DNA from: Rhizophagus clarus
Lineage: Eukaryota; Glomeromycota; Glomeromycetes; Glomerales; Glomeraceae
Direction of reading: 5' to 3'
Assembly: GCA_015698045.1 (NCBI GenBank)
Contig: BLAL01000183.1
Coordinates: 124,001 to 188,000, forward strand
Length of the DNA stretch: 64,000 bases
The position numbers and the translations under genes are program-made. Below are positions 1 to 10,581 of this stretch, in pieces. A model generated the notes under the pieces. It had not been told where the DNA came from, did no database searches, and was given only the letters and a program-made list of their open reading frames with translations. Numbering within the stretch: position 1 is the stretch's first letter; every line of letters starts with the position of its first letter.

Positions 1-218
1 TAATATATAATTGTGACATGTTGAGTTTTTTGTGAGGCAGGTTTATTTGGCTAAGAATTATTTTTAACCATTTTCTGGTTTGTTATTCAGTATCAGATAT
101 CATCCAGATGCTTATTCTCCGACAACATAGTCAGTAGCATTTTGTCTTTATTTATTTTATTAACAAAATTTTGATCTGAGTATTTACAAAAAAAAAATCG
201 TTTTTTCCCTTTTAAAAG

Positions 219-2127
219 TCCGGCGTCACCATCTAGTACTGCCTATAAGTCCCATGATTCACATCAACCTCCTCAGTTAATGAACCAACATGGTCAATTA
301 ATGCCAACAACTTCACTTCCACCCGTGAGTCCTGTTTCTGGATCATCAACACAACCGGATCTTAGTCCAGTTAATTCTCCACTTGGTAACAACAGTAGCA
401 ACGGGTATCATATGACACATCATATTCAACATCAGACTAATACCACCACAAGTACTACTTATCATAATCCTGAGCAAGCCCAACAAGCCCAGCAATCTTC
501 GAATCAAGAAGCGTCAAATTATAGTAGTACTGTTACTCCTGTTAGTATGCCCTCGCCGCCTGAAAGTATTCCTCCTCATCAATCATCGTAAGTAATATTT
601 TACTCACTATTATATGTAATCATTCGTTACAATTGTTGATCTGATCTGATCTTATTTGATCTTATATATTAGGAATTTGCGATTTGAAATACTTCTCGAA
701 GCTCCTACTGCTTCTGCTCAACGTATTGACGAAACTCCCATAACATACCTTAACAAAGGCCAATATTATGCAATTGGATTGCAAGATCATGATAAGTACG
801 ATGCCGAGCTTACGACAATTATCAAAGTAATGTTTCATGATGATGCTCATCGTAAAATGGCATCCACTTATTGGGGTTTTTGGTTAACACAACAAGCATC
901 GCCTAAAAATGCCAGAGCTGTTGATATTGGTAAGTGTTATTTGAGTTAATTCAATGTTACACCATTATCATATGAAAATATAAATTATATTACTATCTAT
1001 ATTTATAAAGATAAAGCTGCATCAACTGGGATCAGCAATGTAGAAACAAAAATTTTTGATCGTGTACAGTTCCAATGGAATGGCAAGAAAGGTGCAAAAA
1101 TTTTCGTACGTTTCAATTGTTTATCAACAGATTTTTCTCGAATAAAAGGGGTTAAGGGTATTCCACTAAGAATTCATGTTGAGACAAAGTGTGATAACGG
1201 CGCAATCTGCACATCTCTTGAAAAATCCTTTGCCAAGATCAAATTATTCAGGGATAAAGTAAATAGTTAAATTAATGTTTAATAAATTCATCTATTAATT
1301 AATTGATCGTATTATAAACTAATATTCGGGTTATTTATTTTCATTTAGGGCGCCGAACGCAAGAATAAAGACGATCAAAAACATTTAGAAAAAATGTGCG
1401 AGAAGATGAGAGGTATATAGTAGAGATTTGTTTTTAACGTTTAATATCAAGTTGTTTAACATATTTAAATTAAAAAATTTTATTAGCTAAATCACAAGAA
1501 ACAACGCCAATGATAATGATGTATGCTCCACCGAATCCTGTGACTGTATTTAATGAATGTACGAGAAATAATAATGCGTCAGATGATGAAGAAATTTTAA
1601 ATCTTTCAGAGACTTTAAATAATCTTGATCCAGATGTAGAAGGAAGTGAGTTGATGACTCTTCAGTTGGGCAAACGGAAGAGATTCTCGATGGGATCCGA
1701 TCTTTTGGAACCTTTGGATTGCGATCCTACTTACATTCCACATCTAAGAAAACGTCGTGCAGGTATAAAATGGAACAACATTTAATCATTTAATGTTTAT
1801 GTTAATTAATATTCATATTCATATTAATATTTATTGCTATTTATAGTTCTTTGTATTTATGTCAAACTGCCAGGTGAAGCTGTCTATAAAGCAGTTTATC
1901 TTAATCATCTCACTGTTCAGGATCTTATCGCAAAACTTACCGATAAACTCTCTGAGAAAATTGATCTTCAAGGTCAAACAATTACGAACGTAATCAGGTG
2001 TACTAAACGTAATCTTACCGTCCGTATTGATGATGATTCGATTCACCAAATCGAGGATGAAACAGATATGGAGGTCGAGTTTCAGATCGGACAAGATGGA
2101 AACGTACAGTTAACATTGAAATATTAA
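219..2127 (+). CDS. CP2/grainyhead-family transcription factor, 5' end outside or unresolved
   Basis: Six exons are supported: 219-587, 673-929, 1011-1258, 1349-1412, 1487-1762 and 1847-2127, all with GT-AG borders and matching phases. They encode about 497 residues ending at TAA 2127. The first visible exon is low-complexity (Ser, Pro, Thr, Asn, Gln). From exon 2 the protein matches the CP2 DNA-binding domain, with NLRFEILLEAP, TPITYLNKGQYY and STYWGFWLTQQ as landmarks. A KRKRF/RKRRA basic stretch follows. The last exon has a ubiquitin-like fold signature (VKLPGEAVYKAVYLNHLTV) of the kind found at the C-terminus of grainyhead proteins. The family binds DNA as dimers and, in fungi, controls cell-wall and conidial-separation genes. 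The start codon is not identified; exon 1 opens after a pyrimidine-rich acceptor at 217-218, so upstream exons are expected. Confidence 0.9.
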
Positions 2128-2806
2128 ATTATAATGTGTCTTGGTGAAGAAAAAAAGACCTGTTTATATAATGAATTAAATGAATAATTGTTATTTTATT
2201 AAATATCATAAATATTTAAGTATTTTATTTAAATTTCTCAAATTGATGATTTTTCTTTTCATATAACTTATAATTAGTGTAAATATTTAAGAAAGGGGAT
2301 GATGGGGAAAACCGTTTTCTTGTAAAAATTACTTATTTTCGTATCGATTCAATTCATATTTTCTTGTAAATTTTTTTTTTTTTTTTTTTTTTTGCATCCT
2401 TTCTTTTTTTCTTAACATTTTTCCCAAGCATTTTCTTTGCCCTAGGTTTTTATCTATTATTTGGAACTTTTTTATTCACAACTATTAAAAGTATATATAT
2501 TTATAAAAATGATAAAGGTTTATTATTTTAGTTAGTCCAGTAATCACTAGTTAGTATTAAGTAGTATTTACTTTAAGTATATTTTTAGTTTCTTGATTAC
2601 TTTGACTTCTTATTTCTTTGTAAATAATTTTTCTTTCGAGTCAATAAAAAAACCATTTGAATTTTTCATTATAAAATAAACCTAGCAATTTAAAAAGACA
2701 ATTATATCTTTTGTTTACACTTCAGATTCAGCCGTAATTCTGGCTGGATTAATATTGAATTATTCTATATTACTTTATCACTCTTATGATAGAGCAAATA
2801 GATGGA
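2128..2806. other. Intergenic, AT-rich, with a poly-T tract
   Basis: Convergent 3' flanks of the CP2 gene and the cysteine-rich gene. A poly-T run lies near 2370-2392. No further coding signal is seen on either strand. Confidence 0.7.
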
Positions 2807-3298
2807 TTAGATGTTGGAGTTAGTCGGAATTGACGAATCGGTAGTAGTTGCTTTTTTAACGCAATCTGCGGATCCACATGAATGACAATCAGGTTCTACT
2901 ATTACACACATTTCATCATCAGCACATTTAGGGCAAATTGGATAAGTAAAGCACTGGATGCAATCTATTTTTAATCAAAGTAAGTATTTATAAATACTGA
3001 AAGATTAATAAAAGAAGTGAGAATATTTACAGTCGGATTGGCAATACGCTTTTGAACATGAGTAACAATCTTGTTTTGTTACGATGCATTTTCCATTTTC
3101 ACAAGGAGGATCGCACGTTGGAATACTTAATGTACAAACAACACATTGATTGTCTACGTATTTTGTCCTTTATTTAATAAAAAAATCATCTCGTAAAATT
3201 TTAATTAAAATTTACCAACCTGATGAATTACAGGTTTTTATCAAGATAAAAACGAGTATACAAATCAAATAAAAATATCTGTGATAGATATTAAACAT
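2807..3298 (-). CDS. Small secreted cysteine-rich protein with Opy2-like cysteine pattern
   Basis: Exons on the minus strand are 3216-3298, 3031-3167 and 2807-2964 (378 nt, 125 aa). The start at 3298 is followed by a hydrophobic signal-peptide-like segment (YFYLICILVFILI, residues 8-20) and then KTCNSS. The mature part is two linked cysteine modules with about 16 cysteines, for example CIVTKQDCYSC and CPKCADDEMC. The spacing resembles the fungal Opy2 membrane-anchor cysteine domain. There is no second membrane segment, so secretion is more likely than anchoring. In a mycorrhizal fungus such a protein is a natural effector candidate, but that is inference. The Opy2 resemblance rests on cysteine spacing only. 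Confidence 0.8.
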
Positions 3299-3462
3299 TA
3301 TAATTTCAATTTTAAGTTCACCAAAGAGGAAAGAAAGTTTGAAGGCATCCTTTATATAGATCAAAAAGGGCTAAAGTTTTAACGCCGTATAACGTCATAA
3401 AATGTCATACGATCAATTGGTGACATTCGAGAAAAGTCCCGGATAAATTTTCCGGAATTTTA

Positions 3463-4559
3463 TTAAGCATCATCTTCATCGCTACTATTATCACTATATA
3501 CCAATAATGATGATAAAGGATTACTATTATTAGTTGTTTCTGCAAATTTATTCTCTTCAATAACACTTTTTTCATTATTATATTTAGACTTGGAAAAATT
3601 CAATTTTGATAGTTTCTCGTTCGAGATCTTGGAAACTTCTTTTTGTTCCGATGATAAATAATCAGGATCACTGGATTTTTTAATTTTAATTCGTTTGTTT
3701 TCTCTTCCTTGTTCATCAGAATCATGTGGTTCTCGTTTAATAACCGGAGACGTTTGTTCCTTCTCGATAGTTGGTGATGACGGTTCCTGCTCAATTGTTG
3801 ACTCTGGTCCTTGCTTAACGGTTATTGATTTTTTGCGTGTTGGTTTAGCGGTTTTTTTCACAGCATTCGCTAATATCATTCGTTGTGAATCGTGTTTTAA
3901 AGTATTTACTTTTACCGACGATTGAGTGGGTTCATGATGTATAATGGGTTTCGAAGTTGCAGCCTTATCGGCTTCAGCCGCAGCTCTAATCATTGAAAAC
4001 CAAGAATCTTTTTGAGATATAAAATGATAGTTTTATTAACAAAAAAAGAAAATAAAGTAATAATGAATTCTAAGAATGCGAACCGCCTAAATTTTTCAAC
4101 TTCTTCTTCATCTCTCTTCATTTTTTCCAATTCTTTAACACGTTCTTCACTTTCTAATGTTGCCAAGAATTCTATTTCGTCTTCATCTAATCTGTGAATT
4201 AAATTACCTGATATTGTTTAATCATTTCAATTTAACCCAAAGTTCATTCAAATAAATATTGAATATAATATCACATACTAAATCTAGTCATTTCCTGAAA
4301 TGCTTCCTCCTTTTTTATTTTTTGCTCCTGTAGTCTTTCATATAATGTTCGAGGATCATACTCCTCTTCAATAGGAGGAGGCTCTAATATAAATATCCTA
4401 AAAAGTCAGTAACGGTTCGATTCCGACTTTTTTTTTTATGAAAAAAAAAAGAAATGTGACAGTACTTTCGCCTATCCTTTCAAAAGCCTTCTTCCATTCT
4501 TCTTGCCTTTTAAGTCTGGCTTCTTCTATTTCTTTTGAAGAAACAAATTTATTTTCCAT
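3463..4559 (-). CDS. FAM192A: FAM192A/PSME3IP1 (NIP30)/Fyv6-domain nuclear protein
   Basis: Exons are 4466-4559, 4279-4383, 4084-4207 and 3463-3985 (846 nt, 281 aa). The N-terminus FVSSKEIEEARLKRQEEW, then EEEYDPRTLYERLQEQK and LIHRLDEDEIEFL, match the NIP30 domain in order. In animals this protein binds the proteasome activator PA28-gamma; in yeast the related Fyv6 is a second-step splicing factor. A coiled-coil stretch follows exon 3, and the C-terminal half is Lys/Glu/Ser-rich with basic clusters (ENKRIKIKK) and an acidic end. The start at 4559 (MENKF) matches the family; an in-frame ATG at 4625 would add 22 residues. The exon 3 donor is chosen at 4083 (GTTCGC); a GC donor nearby would delete one Arg. 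It is head-to-head with the BolA gene. Confidence 0.88.
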
Positions 4560-4667
4560 TTTTTTCTCGTCAGTTAGAACGGGAAGATTAAGGTTGATCG
4601 ACGCTAAGCGCACGTGGAAAGTCATGTCGAATTAAAATAAATGATCTACAGTCCCAACTTTCAAAAA
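4560..4667. promoter_or_regulatory. Bidirectional promoter FAM192A/BOL3
   Basis: Only about 108 bp separate the two divergent start codons, so core promoters and 5' UTRs must share this stretch. No TATA box is obvious. The alternative upstream ATGs (4625 minus, 4641 plus) would shrink the gap to about 15 bp, which argues for the downstream starts. Confidence 0.55.
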
Positions 4668-5159
4668 ATGTCAAGCATATTGAAACGCACGGTTTTTCAG
4701 CGAAACCTAATAAAATTTAATCAACGTCAAACAACATATAATATTCAAACAAGAATTATTCGGTATTTCGTTGATGATGCTTCTAACTCTCAATTGACTG
4801 AAGGAGAAAAACATCTTTATGACAAATTGCATTCAAAATTCCAACCCACCAAGTTGCAAGTTGAAGATATTTCAGGTGATTTACATATTTAATCATTTTT
4901 TTTATGCCTCTATATTTACTAATATTTTTCTTGTTCTAAGGAGGATGTGGATCAATGTATGCGATTGAAATTTCTTCAGAGGCATTTAAAGGACTTTCTG
5001 TGATCAAACAACATCGTTTAGTAAATGATTTATTACGAGATGATATAAAGAAAATGCACGGAATACGGGTAATTATTTAAGATGATTTATTTTTTTTTTT
5101 TTTCAACTTATTAATGATTTTTTCTTTTTATATGTCAGCTAAAAACTTCAACGGATTAA
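4668..5159 (+). CDS. BOL3: Mitochondrial BolA-like protein 3
   Basis: Exons are 4668-4875, 4941-5068 and 5139-5159 (357 nt, 118 aa). Residues 1 to about 45 are rich in Arg, Lys, Ser and Gln with few acids, as in a mitochondrial presequence. The BolA core follows: GGCGSMYAIEISSEAFKG, then VIKQHRLVNDLL and the C-terminal HGIRLKTS. The conserved Cys after the Gly pair and the His in VIKQHR are the usual ligands for glutaredoxin-bridged Fe-S clusters. BolA3 proteins act late in mitochondrial 4Fe-4S cluster delivery to lipoate synthase and succinate dehydrogenase. The same window carries ISU1 and a dithiol glutaredoxin. The last exon is only 21 nt including the stop. An in-frame ATG at 4641 is possible but close to the opposite gene. 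Confidence 0.93.
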
Positions 5160-5293
5160 GATAAATTCTGTGAAGGATTCGTAATAATGAATATCATTAA
5201 ACTTTATTAGTCTAGACGAGATACATTTTTTTTATGTACAAAATTACGATCAAATTAAGATATTACAAATTATTTTCTGTATAATTTCTGAAA

Positions 5294-6891
5294 TCAAATA
5301 TTGTCAGAGATATTCTTTTGCAATAATGACCAAATACGATTTACAATTTTCAATGCAAACCCAGCTGTTACCCATATACCACCTACAAGCCCACTTAATC
5401 TAACCAAAAATGTAACAAAACTCACGCCATTTTCAGCGATACGTACAGAAATTGGTTCAATATCATATTTGAAGAATATACCTATTAAATTAATTCGTGC
5501 ATGTGAAATTAGAAGAAAGTAATTCCAGAAAATAAAAATGTTTCACCTACCTGGGACACCCATTCTTCCTTCTATTACGCGAGAATAATCCGTAACTGAA
5601 TATTGATTAGTTAGCAAGACACGGCTATTATTATCTATATATGTCGTTGGAACCTAAGATGATAATAATAATATAATATAATAAATTCTCTTATTATTAT
5701 GAATAAACATAATAAGAAATTTCAAAGTCAACTCACAATTGACAAAAAATACATAAATGTTTCCTTATCTAAAATAAACAGTAAAAAAAAAAATTTTTAA
5801 ATTAGGCTATTTGACACGGCTATTTAAAACATAAAATAAAACATACGAGCTTCAGCAAATTCAACACTATTGTCAAGCGGATTTACAAGCCGCGGATAAT
5901 GAGTTCCAAACGAGAATTGATCAATTCTATGCGTGAAATTTAATACTTCAAAATGATTAAACTAGCCATTTGATTAATTCGATTAGAAATTTACTTTTGC
6001 ATAGAATTAATTTAATTTACTTACATTCAACAGCAGTATTATAGAAGCCATATCCATGGCCAAGTGCTGTAATATGTAAATTACCAGTAACTTTGTTGAC
6101 ATCCAAATATCCGAAAATCCTACATGCCGATTGTGTACTTTCTATTTTAGATGATAAAAAAATATATATATTATTATTAATAATTGATCGAATCGAATAA
6201 ATATATATAAATTAAAAAATTACCAGTGTCATCGTTGTTTGGAGAAAATGAGTCAGCGTTTGAGTTAGCAGCCATAACTACTTGTCTAACATTTAATCTT
6301 GAATCATCATCATCATTACTAACCGTGGAGAATTATTTAATTAGCTAGATGTACAATATAGTAGCGACTTAGAAATAGAGAGTTACCCTAATAGATGCGC
6401 GGATCTTACTTCAAATGTTGTCTAAAAATTTGTTTAGCAATTTTAAATAATGAGCCATTTCAATTCGTAACTCAAGATATTTATATACCGATATTTTTCG
6501 AAGTTCATGCGTCATATGTAGCCCTTCTCCAGCTGCATCTATCACATCCACTGTCAAATCTATTAGAAAATACCATTTCGATTTCAAATTAGGTCAGTGC
6601 AATTTATTTAAACGGATATTAAATGAATATTTACAACTTACAATCGCATGGAGTATTTACTGTAATATCAACATTAATCTGTAATTTGTGGTTTATGCTT
6701 TGATCTACTACGAATTCGTATTTTTGGTTAAGATACCAATATTCTCTAAACTCGCTAACAATCAAAAACCATAAAAATATTGATACAATAATCGTTACAA
6801 GACCGCCTTGTGGACTTCGATGTTGACAATCTGCGTCAACCTTAGGAAATGCATCAAACACAATTGCCTTTTTCAAAATTCGGGAAAACAT
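5294..6891 (-). CDS. ERV41: Erv41/ERGIC2, ER-Golgi COPII vesicle cargo-receptor subunit
   Basis: Nine exons on the minus strand: 6642-6891, 6489-6559, 6387-6421, 6224-6318, 6025-6141, 5847-5945, 5737-5768, 5551-5653 and 5294-5481 (990 nt, 329 aa). The N-terminal block VFDAFPKVDADC precedes the first membrane segment (LVTIIVSIFLWFLIV). Luminal family blocks follow: CRIFGYLDVNKVTGNLHIT, the GHGY motif, FSFGTHYPRLVNPLD and MYFLSIVPTTYI. The end has GIFFKYDIEPISV, a second membrane segment and a cytosolic tail ending SDNI. Erv41 works with Erv46 in retrieving ER residents and cycling with COPII/COPI vesicles. The insertion with Asn/Asp-rich sequence in exon 4 is a variable region. Convergent with BOL3, 134 bp apart. 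Confidence 0.94.
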
Positions 6892-7273
6892 GCTTAAGAG
6901 AAAATAAATGAGGCTAAGTGTAATAATATTCCTTTCCTAAATATAAATTTGCATATCTAACACGTTTTGTAAATATAGTAAATCGTCGATCGTCTTATTT
7001 ATAAAATACTCCGCCCGCTCCTTAATTTATGCAGTTATATTAGGTTATAAACCTGAATCATTATCTAGCGAGTAACTGTATTTGGTCGCATAACGAGTAA
7101 CGTCAGACAATGATAAATAATTCTTGATCAAATTATTAATTTATTATTCGCTATATTGTTAATTTCCTAGATATTTGTTCTCCCTCTTTTCATCTTTTTT
7201 CCCTTTTTCCTGACTTTAAAACTTTGTAATAAGCTGACTTTAACTCTTTATTTTTATATCGTCCTTATTTAAA
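6892..7273. promoter_or_regulatory. Shared divergent promoter ERV41/syntaxin
   Basis: A 382-bp gap between two divergent secretory-pathway genes. It contains a pyrimidine-rich run (7160-7210) close to the syntaxin start, a common feature of fungal core promoters. Co-regulation is inferred only from layout. Confidence 0.45.
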
Positions 7274-8656
7274 ATGAGCAAAGGTTACGACTATGCGGTA
7301 ACTTTTTTGTCTGTTAATTACTCATCTAATTATTATATAAATGGTCTCGAAACTTACTATTAATTATTTTTTATTTATTTAACAGGGGGGGCAGGGTCAT
7401 TACGGCAATCAAGGAGGGTATCCACAACAATCGTATGGTCAACAGCAGCAATATGGACAGCAATACGGACAGCAATACGGACAGCAATATGGGCAGCAGC
7501 AAGGTTACGGTCAACCAGCGTATACAGATTATGGCCAACAGCAACAAAATTATAATCAACAATATAATCAGCCAAATGTTGGTTATTCTCAACAAAATAT
7601 TGAAATGACTCGAGTCAATTCAGATATATCGAATTTGGATGTGTTCTTTCAGGAGGTATTTTATTTAAAAATTCAATTAGGAAGAAACAATAGCAAGATA
7701 ACATGCCAATCACAGAGTTTCTAGGTGTCTTGACACTTGGTGAATTCGTCGATTTCTTTATTTTAAAATTCTGTTTTTGTTGATTTATATTAAAATCACT
7801 TATAATTCTCGTTTGTTTTAATAGTCTCTAACATAATTGAATTATTTCTTATTCAGGTTTCGTCAATTTCAGATGTTATCCGTCAAATAAAAGACAACAT
7901 TAAACGTGTTGATGAATTTCATTCACGTTCCTTGGGCGTGATTAATGAGGATGAAGCCGGTAAACGCCAGCTTGATTCAATTACTGCCGACACACGTCAA
8001 CTTCTTGTCCAAGTAAAAGATAGAATCAAAAAAATAGAGGTTTCAAATTTAAAAGTAAATCCTGCGGACCTTGCAGTTCGGAAACCACAGGTAGTTATAT
8101 TATTAATATATATTACTTCTTTAATTTATATTTATAGCATTTTGAATGAATTTCTTTGTATTTTAGACAGCTAATCTACGTCAAAAATTTATGGATGTCT
8201 TACAAGAATATCAAAATGTTGAACTTCAAAATCGTCAGAAATATAGAGATCGTATGGAAAGACAATATAAAATTGGTATGTTATTCGAGACTCAATTTAG
8301 ACATTGAAACGTGACAATATGCGAATTCTAAAAATAGCTTAGATAATATCAATTAACAATTAATTTAATAATAGTTAAGCCCAACGCTACACAAGACGAA
8401 ATTGATGAAGCATTAGACAATGATGATGGAGGACAAATTTTCGCTCAATCGGTTAGTTTATATACAAATTTTTCTTTATTTTAATTTTATTTATTTCATT
8501 TAGAATAATCTTATTTTAATGATTTGGTAGCTCATGAATGCAACAAGATATGGTCAAGCAAAAGATGCTTTACAAGAAGTGCAAAAACGACATGATGATA
8601 TTAAAAAGATTGAAAGAACCATCGAAGTAAGTTACAATTTTATAACTGATATTTAG

Positions 8657-8691
<35 letters not shown>

Positions 8692-9041
8692 TGCTTATCG
8701 AATCGAAAATTTTAGGAACTTGCAAATCTCTTTCAAGAAATGCAGATTCTTGTTGAAGCTCAAGACACAACGGTCACTCAAATCGAAGAACATGCGACTC
8801 AAGTTCAAACAAATATGGAGCAAGGTGTTGTTCATGTAGAGAAGGCTTTAGAGAGCGCAAAGGCTGCAAGAAGGGTAATTTCATCAATATACTTATATCA
8901 AGAGATCTTTGAATGCTTGCTAATTTCCTGTTTTTTATTTAGAAAAAATGGTATTGCCTCTTTATTACAATCGTTCTCTTAGCAATAGTAGCCGGATTAG
9001 TATACTACTTTTTCTTTAGAAATAAAAATAATGCGAATTAA
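7274..9041 (+). CDS. SSO1: Plasma-membrane Qa-SNARE syntaxin (Sso1/2 type)
   Basis: Eight exons: 7274-7297, 7386-7655, 7857-8090, 8167-8275, 8375-8451, 8531-8626, 8716-8874 and 8943-9041 (1068 nt, 355 aa). Residues 9 to about 75 are a Gln/Tyr/Gly-rich tail with QYGQ repeats. The Habc bundle starts near IEMTRVNSDISNLDVFFQE. The SNARE motif contains IEELANLFQEMQILVEAQD and the Qa glutamine, followed by the juxtamembrane KAARRKKWYC and a C-terminal membrane anchor (LFITIVLLAIVAGLVYYFFF). It would mediate fusion of secretory vesicles with the plasma membrane together with Sec9- and Snc-type partners. Yeast Sso proteins lack the long Gln-rich start. The first exon carries only eight codons. Confidence 0.94.
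7446..7500 (+). repeat. 12-bp coding microsatellite (Gln-Tyr-Gly-Gln)
   Basis: About four copies of CAATACGGACAG-type units inside syntaxin exon 2 encode repeated QYGQ. The in-frame unit lets copy number change without a frameshift. Confidence 0.85.
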
Positions 9042-9478
9042 TCAGAAATAATTGTTATAAGTGTGATAAATGCAATGCATTCTAGTGGTCTATTGTCCTA
9101 CTAAGCCAAGCAGGCCAAAGGGACTATTGATGGAAGGATGGGAAAAAAAAAGTTTTTTTGTAGATTTGTAGAGACAATATTTGATGAATGGGATAACATT
9201 TTGATGAATGATTTCGGACATTTTGATAATTATCATAATTTCCTTTTGTATCTTTATATAGATTTATTTAATTTTTAGATAGGGGAACAAAAAAAAAAAA
9301 AAAAAAAAAAATAATTCTAATAATTGTACTTATATCATGTAAAAGAGAATTCTTATCACATACACTCATTTCAATCATTTATTCTATTATAATCTTCAGT
9401 AAATTATTTTAATACTCTTGGACGGTAAATTATACATAAATTATTACAACATTCAGGCAAAAAAAAAATTGAACATAT
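9042..9478. other. Convergent 3' intergenic region
   Basis: 3' flanks of the syntaxin gene and the coiled-coil gene. It holds a poly-A run near 9287-9311. No gene seen. Confidence 0.65.
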
Positions 9479-9827
9479 TCATCTGAACCCTGATTTATTA
9501 AGATCCTTTCTGAGCAAAGAGATTTCATTATCTTTTTTATTTAAAGTGCGCAATAAATGAATAATCCGATAGTTTAACTTAGAATTTTCAATTTGTAAAG
9601 AGTCACGTTCGTTTTCTATAACTCTTAATTGTGCTGTCTGTGCTGTTTGTGTTGAAGAATTTTGATCATTATTTAACCCTATATAGGGAAAAGGATTAAT
9701 AAGGATTTATAAGACGAATTATTATATTTATAATTAATTCTAGTTTACCAGAAATTATTTCTTTTAATTCAGAGATTTGTGCTTGAAGACCACTAATAAC
9801 TATATCAATTGGGGTTTCAGACATCAT
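9479..9827 (-). CDS. Small coiled-coil protein, unknown function
   Basis: Two exons, 9749-9827 and 9479-9678 (279 nt, 92 aa). The start is one of two consecutive ATGs (9827 or 9824), just downstream of a poly-T run on the plus strand (9839-9870). The sequence is polar and helix-prone with heptad-spaced Leu/Ile: GLQAQISELKEII near the N-terminus, then RVIENERDSLQIENSKLNYR and IIHLLRTLNKKDNEISLL. No signal peptide or membrane segment. I do not recognise the family; it looks like a short parallel coiled-coil adaptor or complex subunit. The intron joins in frame (G plus GG). Upstream in-frame codons through the poly-T tract encode Lys runs and are not believed to be translated. Confidence 0.7.
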
Positions 9828-9835
9828 GTTGCGAG

Positions 9836-9871
<36 letters not shown>

Positions 9872-10039
9872 ATAAACGTAGCACACTAATATTATTGGAC
9901 AAATTATCAATTATCATGAAAAATTATGTTAAAGAACGGATTTTTATTTAAAAAACATTAATTATTGATTTAATTGTATGCGCATCATTTAAACAAAAAA
10001 AAAAGAAAGAAAGAATGGCTTTGAATAATCGATAGTTAT

Positions 10040-10581
10040 TTAAAGAGCCTTGATCATTTCATTAAGGGATCCATCAGCTTTAGCGGCTGAAAGATTATCA
10101 TATCCTAAAATCAAAGCCGAAAACATTATTATTAAAGTAAAAAAATTTTTACAATAGATAAAAGAATTTTGATATATGTACCTCCAACATGTTTACCATT
10201 GATAAAAATGTTTGGTACGGTACGTTGGTTAGTTTTTTCCTTAAGGTACTCTTGAATGTCAGTTCCTTCGGCTATGATACATATTTTTTACTTTAGTACT
10301 TAATAACAAGTATCAAATAATGCCATCCTCATAACAACTTACGATCATCATCTAGTTCGACAATTCCAGGTTCAACGTTAAGTTCTTTGAAAGTAGCTTT
10401 TGCTTTTGCACAAAATCCACAATATGTTTTGCTAAACAACATAATTGGATTTGTCTGAATAAGTTTCTATTTCATTTACAAAAAGGAAGAAAATTGTTTA
10501 ATTATTATATTCATAAAATGATTATTGCAAGAATTTTCATACTATAGATATTACTTCAACGCGATCTTTTATATGACTCAT
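10040..10581 (-). CDS. GRX1: Dithiol glutaredoxin with CGFC active site
   Basis: Four exons: 10543-10581, 10343-10466, 10182-10271 and 10040-10104 (318 nt, 105 aa). The thioredoxin fold shows [18 protein letters not shown] (active site C-G-F-C), the glutathione-binding [14 protein letters not shown] with its cis-Pro, and a C-terminal helix with [13 protein letters not shown]. Length and lack of a targeting peptide point to a cytosolic Grx1/2-type enzyme that reduces protein-glutathione mixed disulfides with GSH. The usual fungal motif is CPYC; replacing Pro-Tyr by Gly-Phe should alter thiol pKa and could favour Fe-S cluster binding, as seen with non-proline variants in other eukaryotes. That functional consequence is inferred. 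Confidence 0.93.

Noticed and set aside
1..218. Possible upstream exon of the CP2 gene (reads YHPDAYSPTT near 98-130)
   Set aside because: The frame meets a stop and no GT donor fits the phase of the next exon.
4407..4426. GGTTCGATTCC, a tRNA B-box-like string
   Set aside because: No matching A box, acceptor stem or anticodon arm upstream; it lies in an intron region of the FAM192A gene.
7371..7595. Hydrophobic open frames on the minus strand
   Set aside because: Shadow of the QYGQ-coding repeat in the syntaxin gene; no start context or family match.
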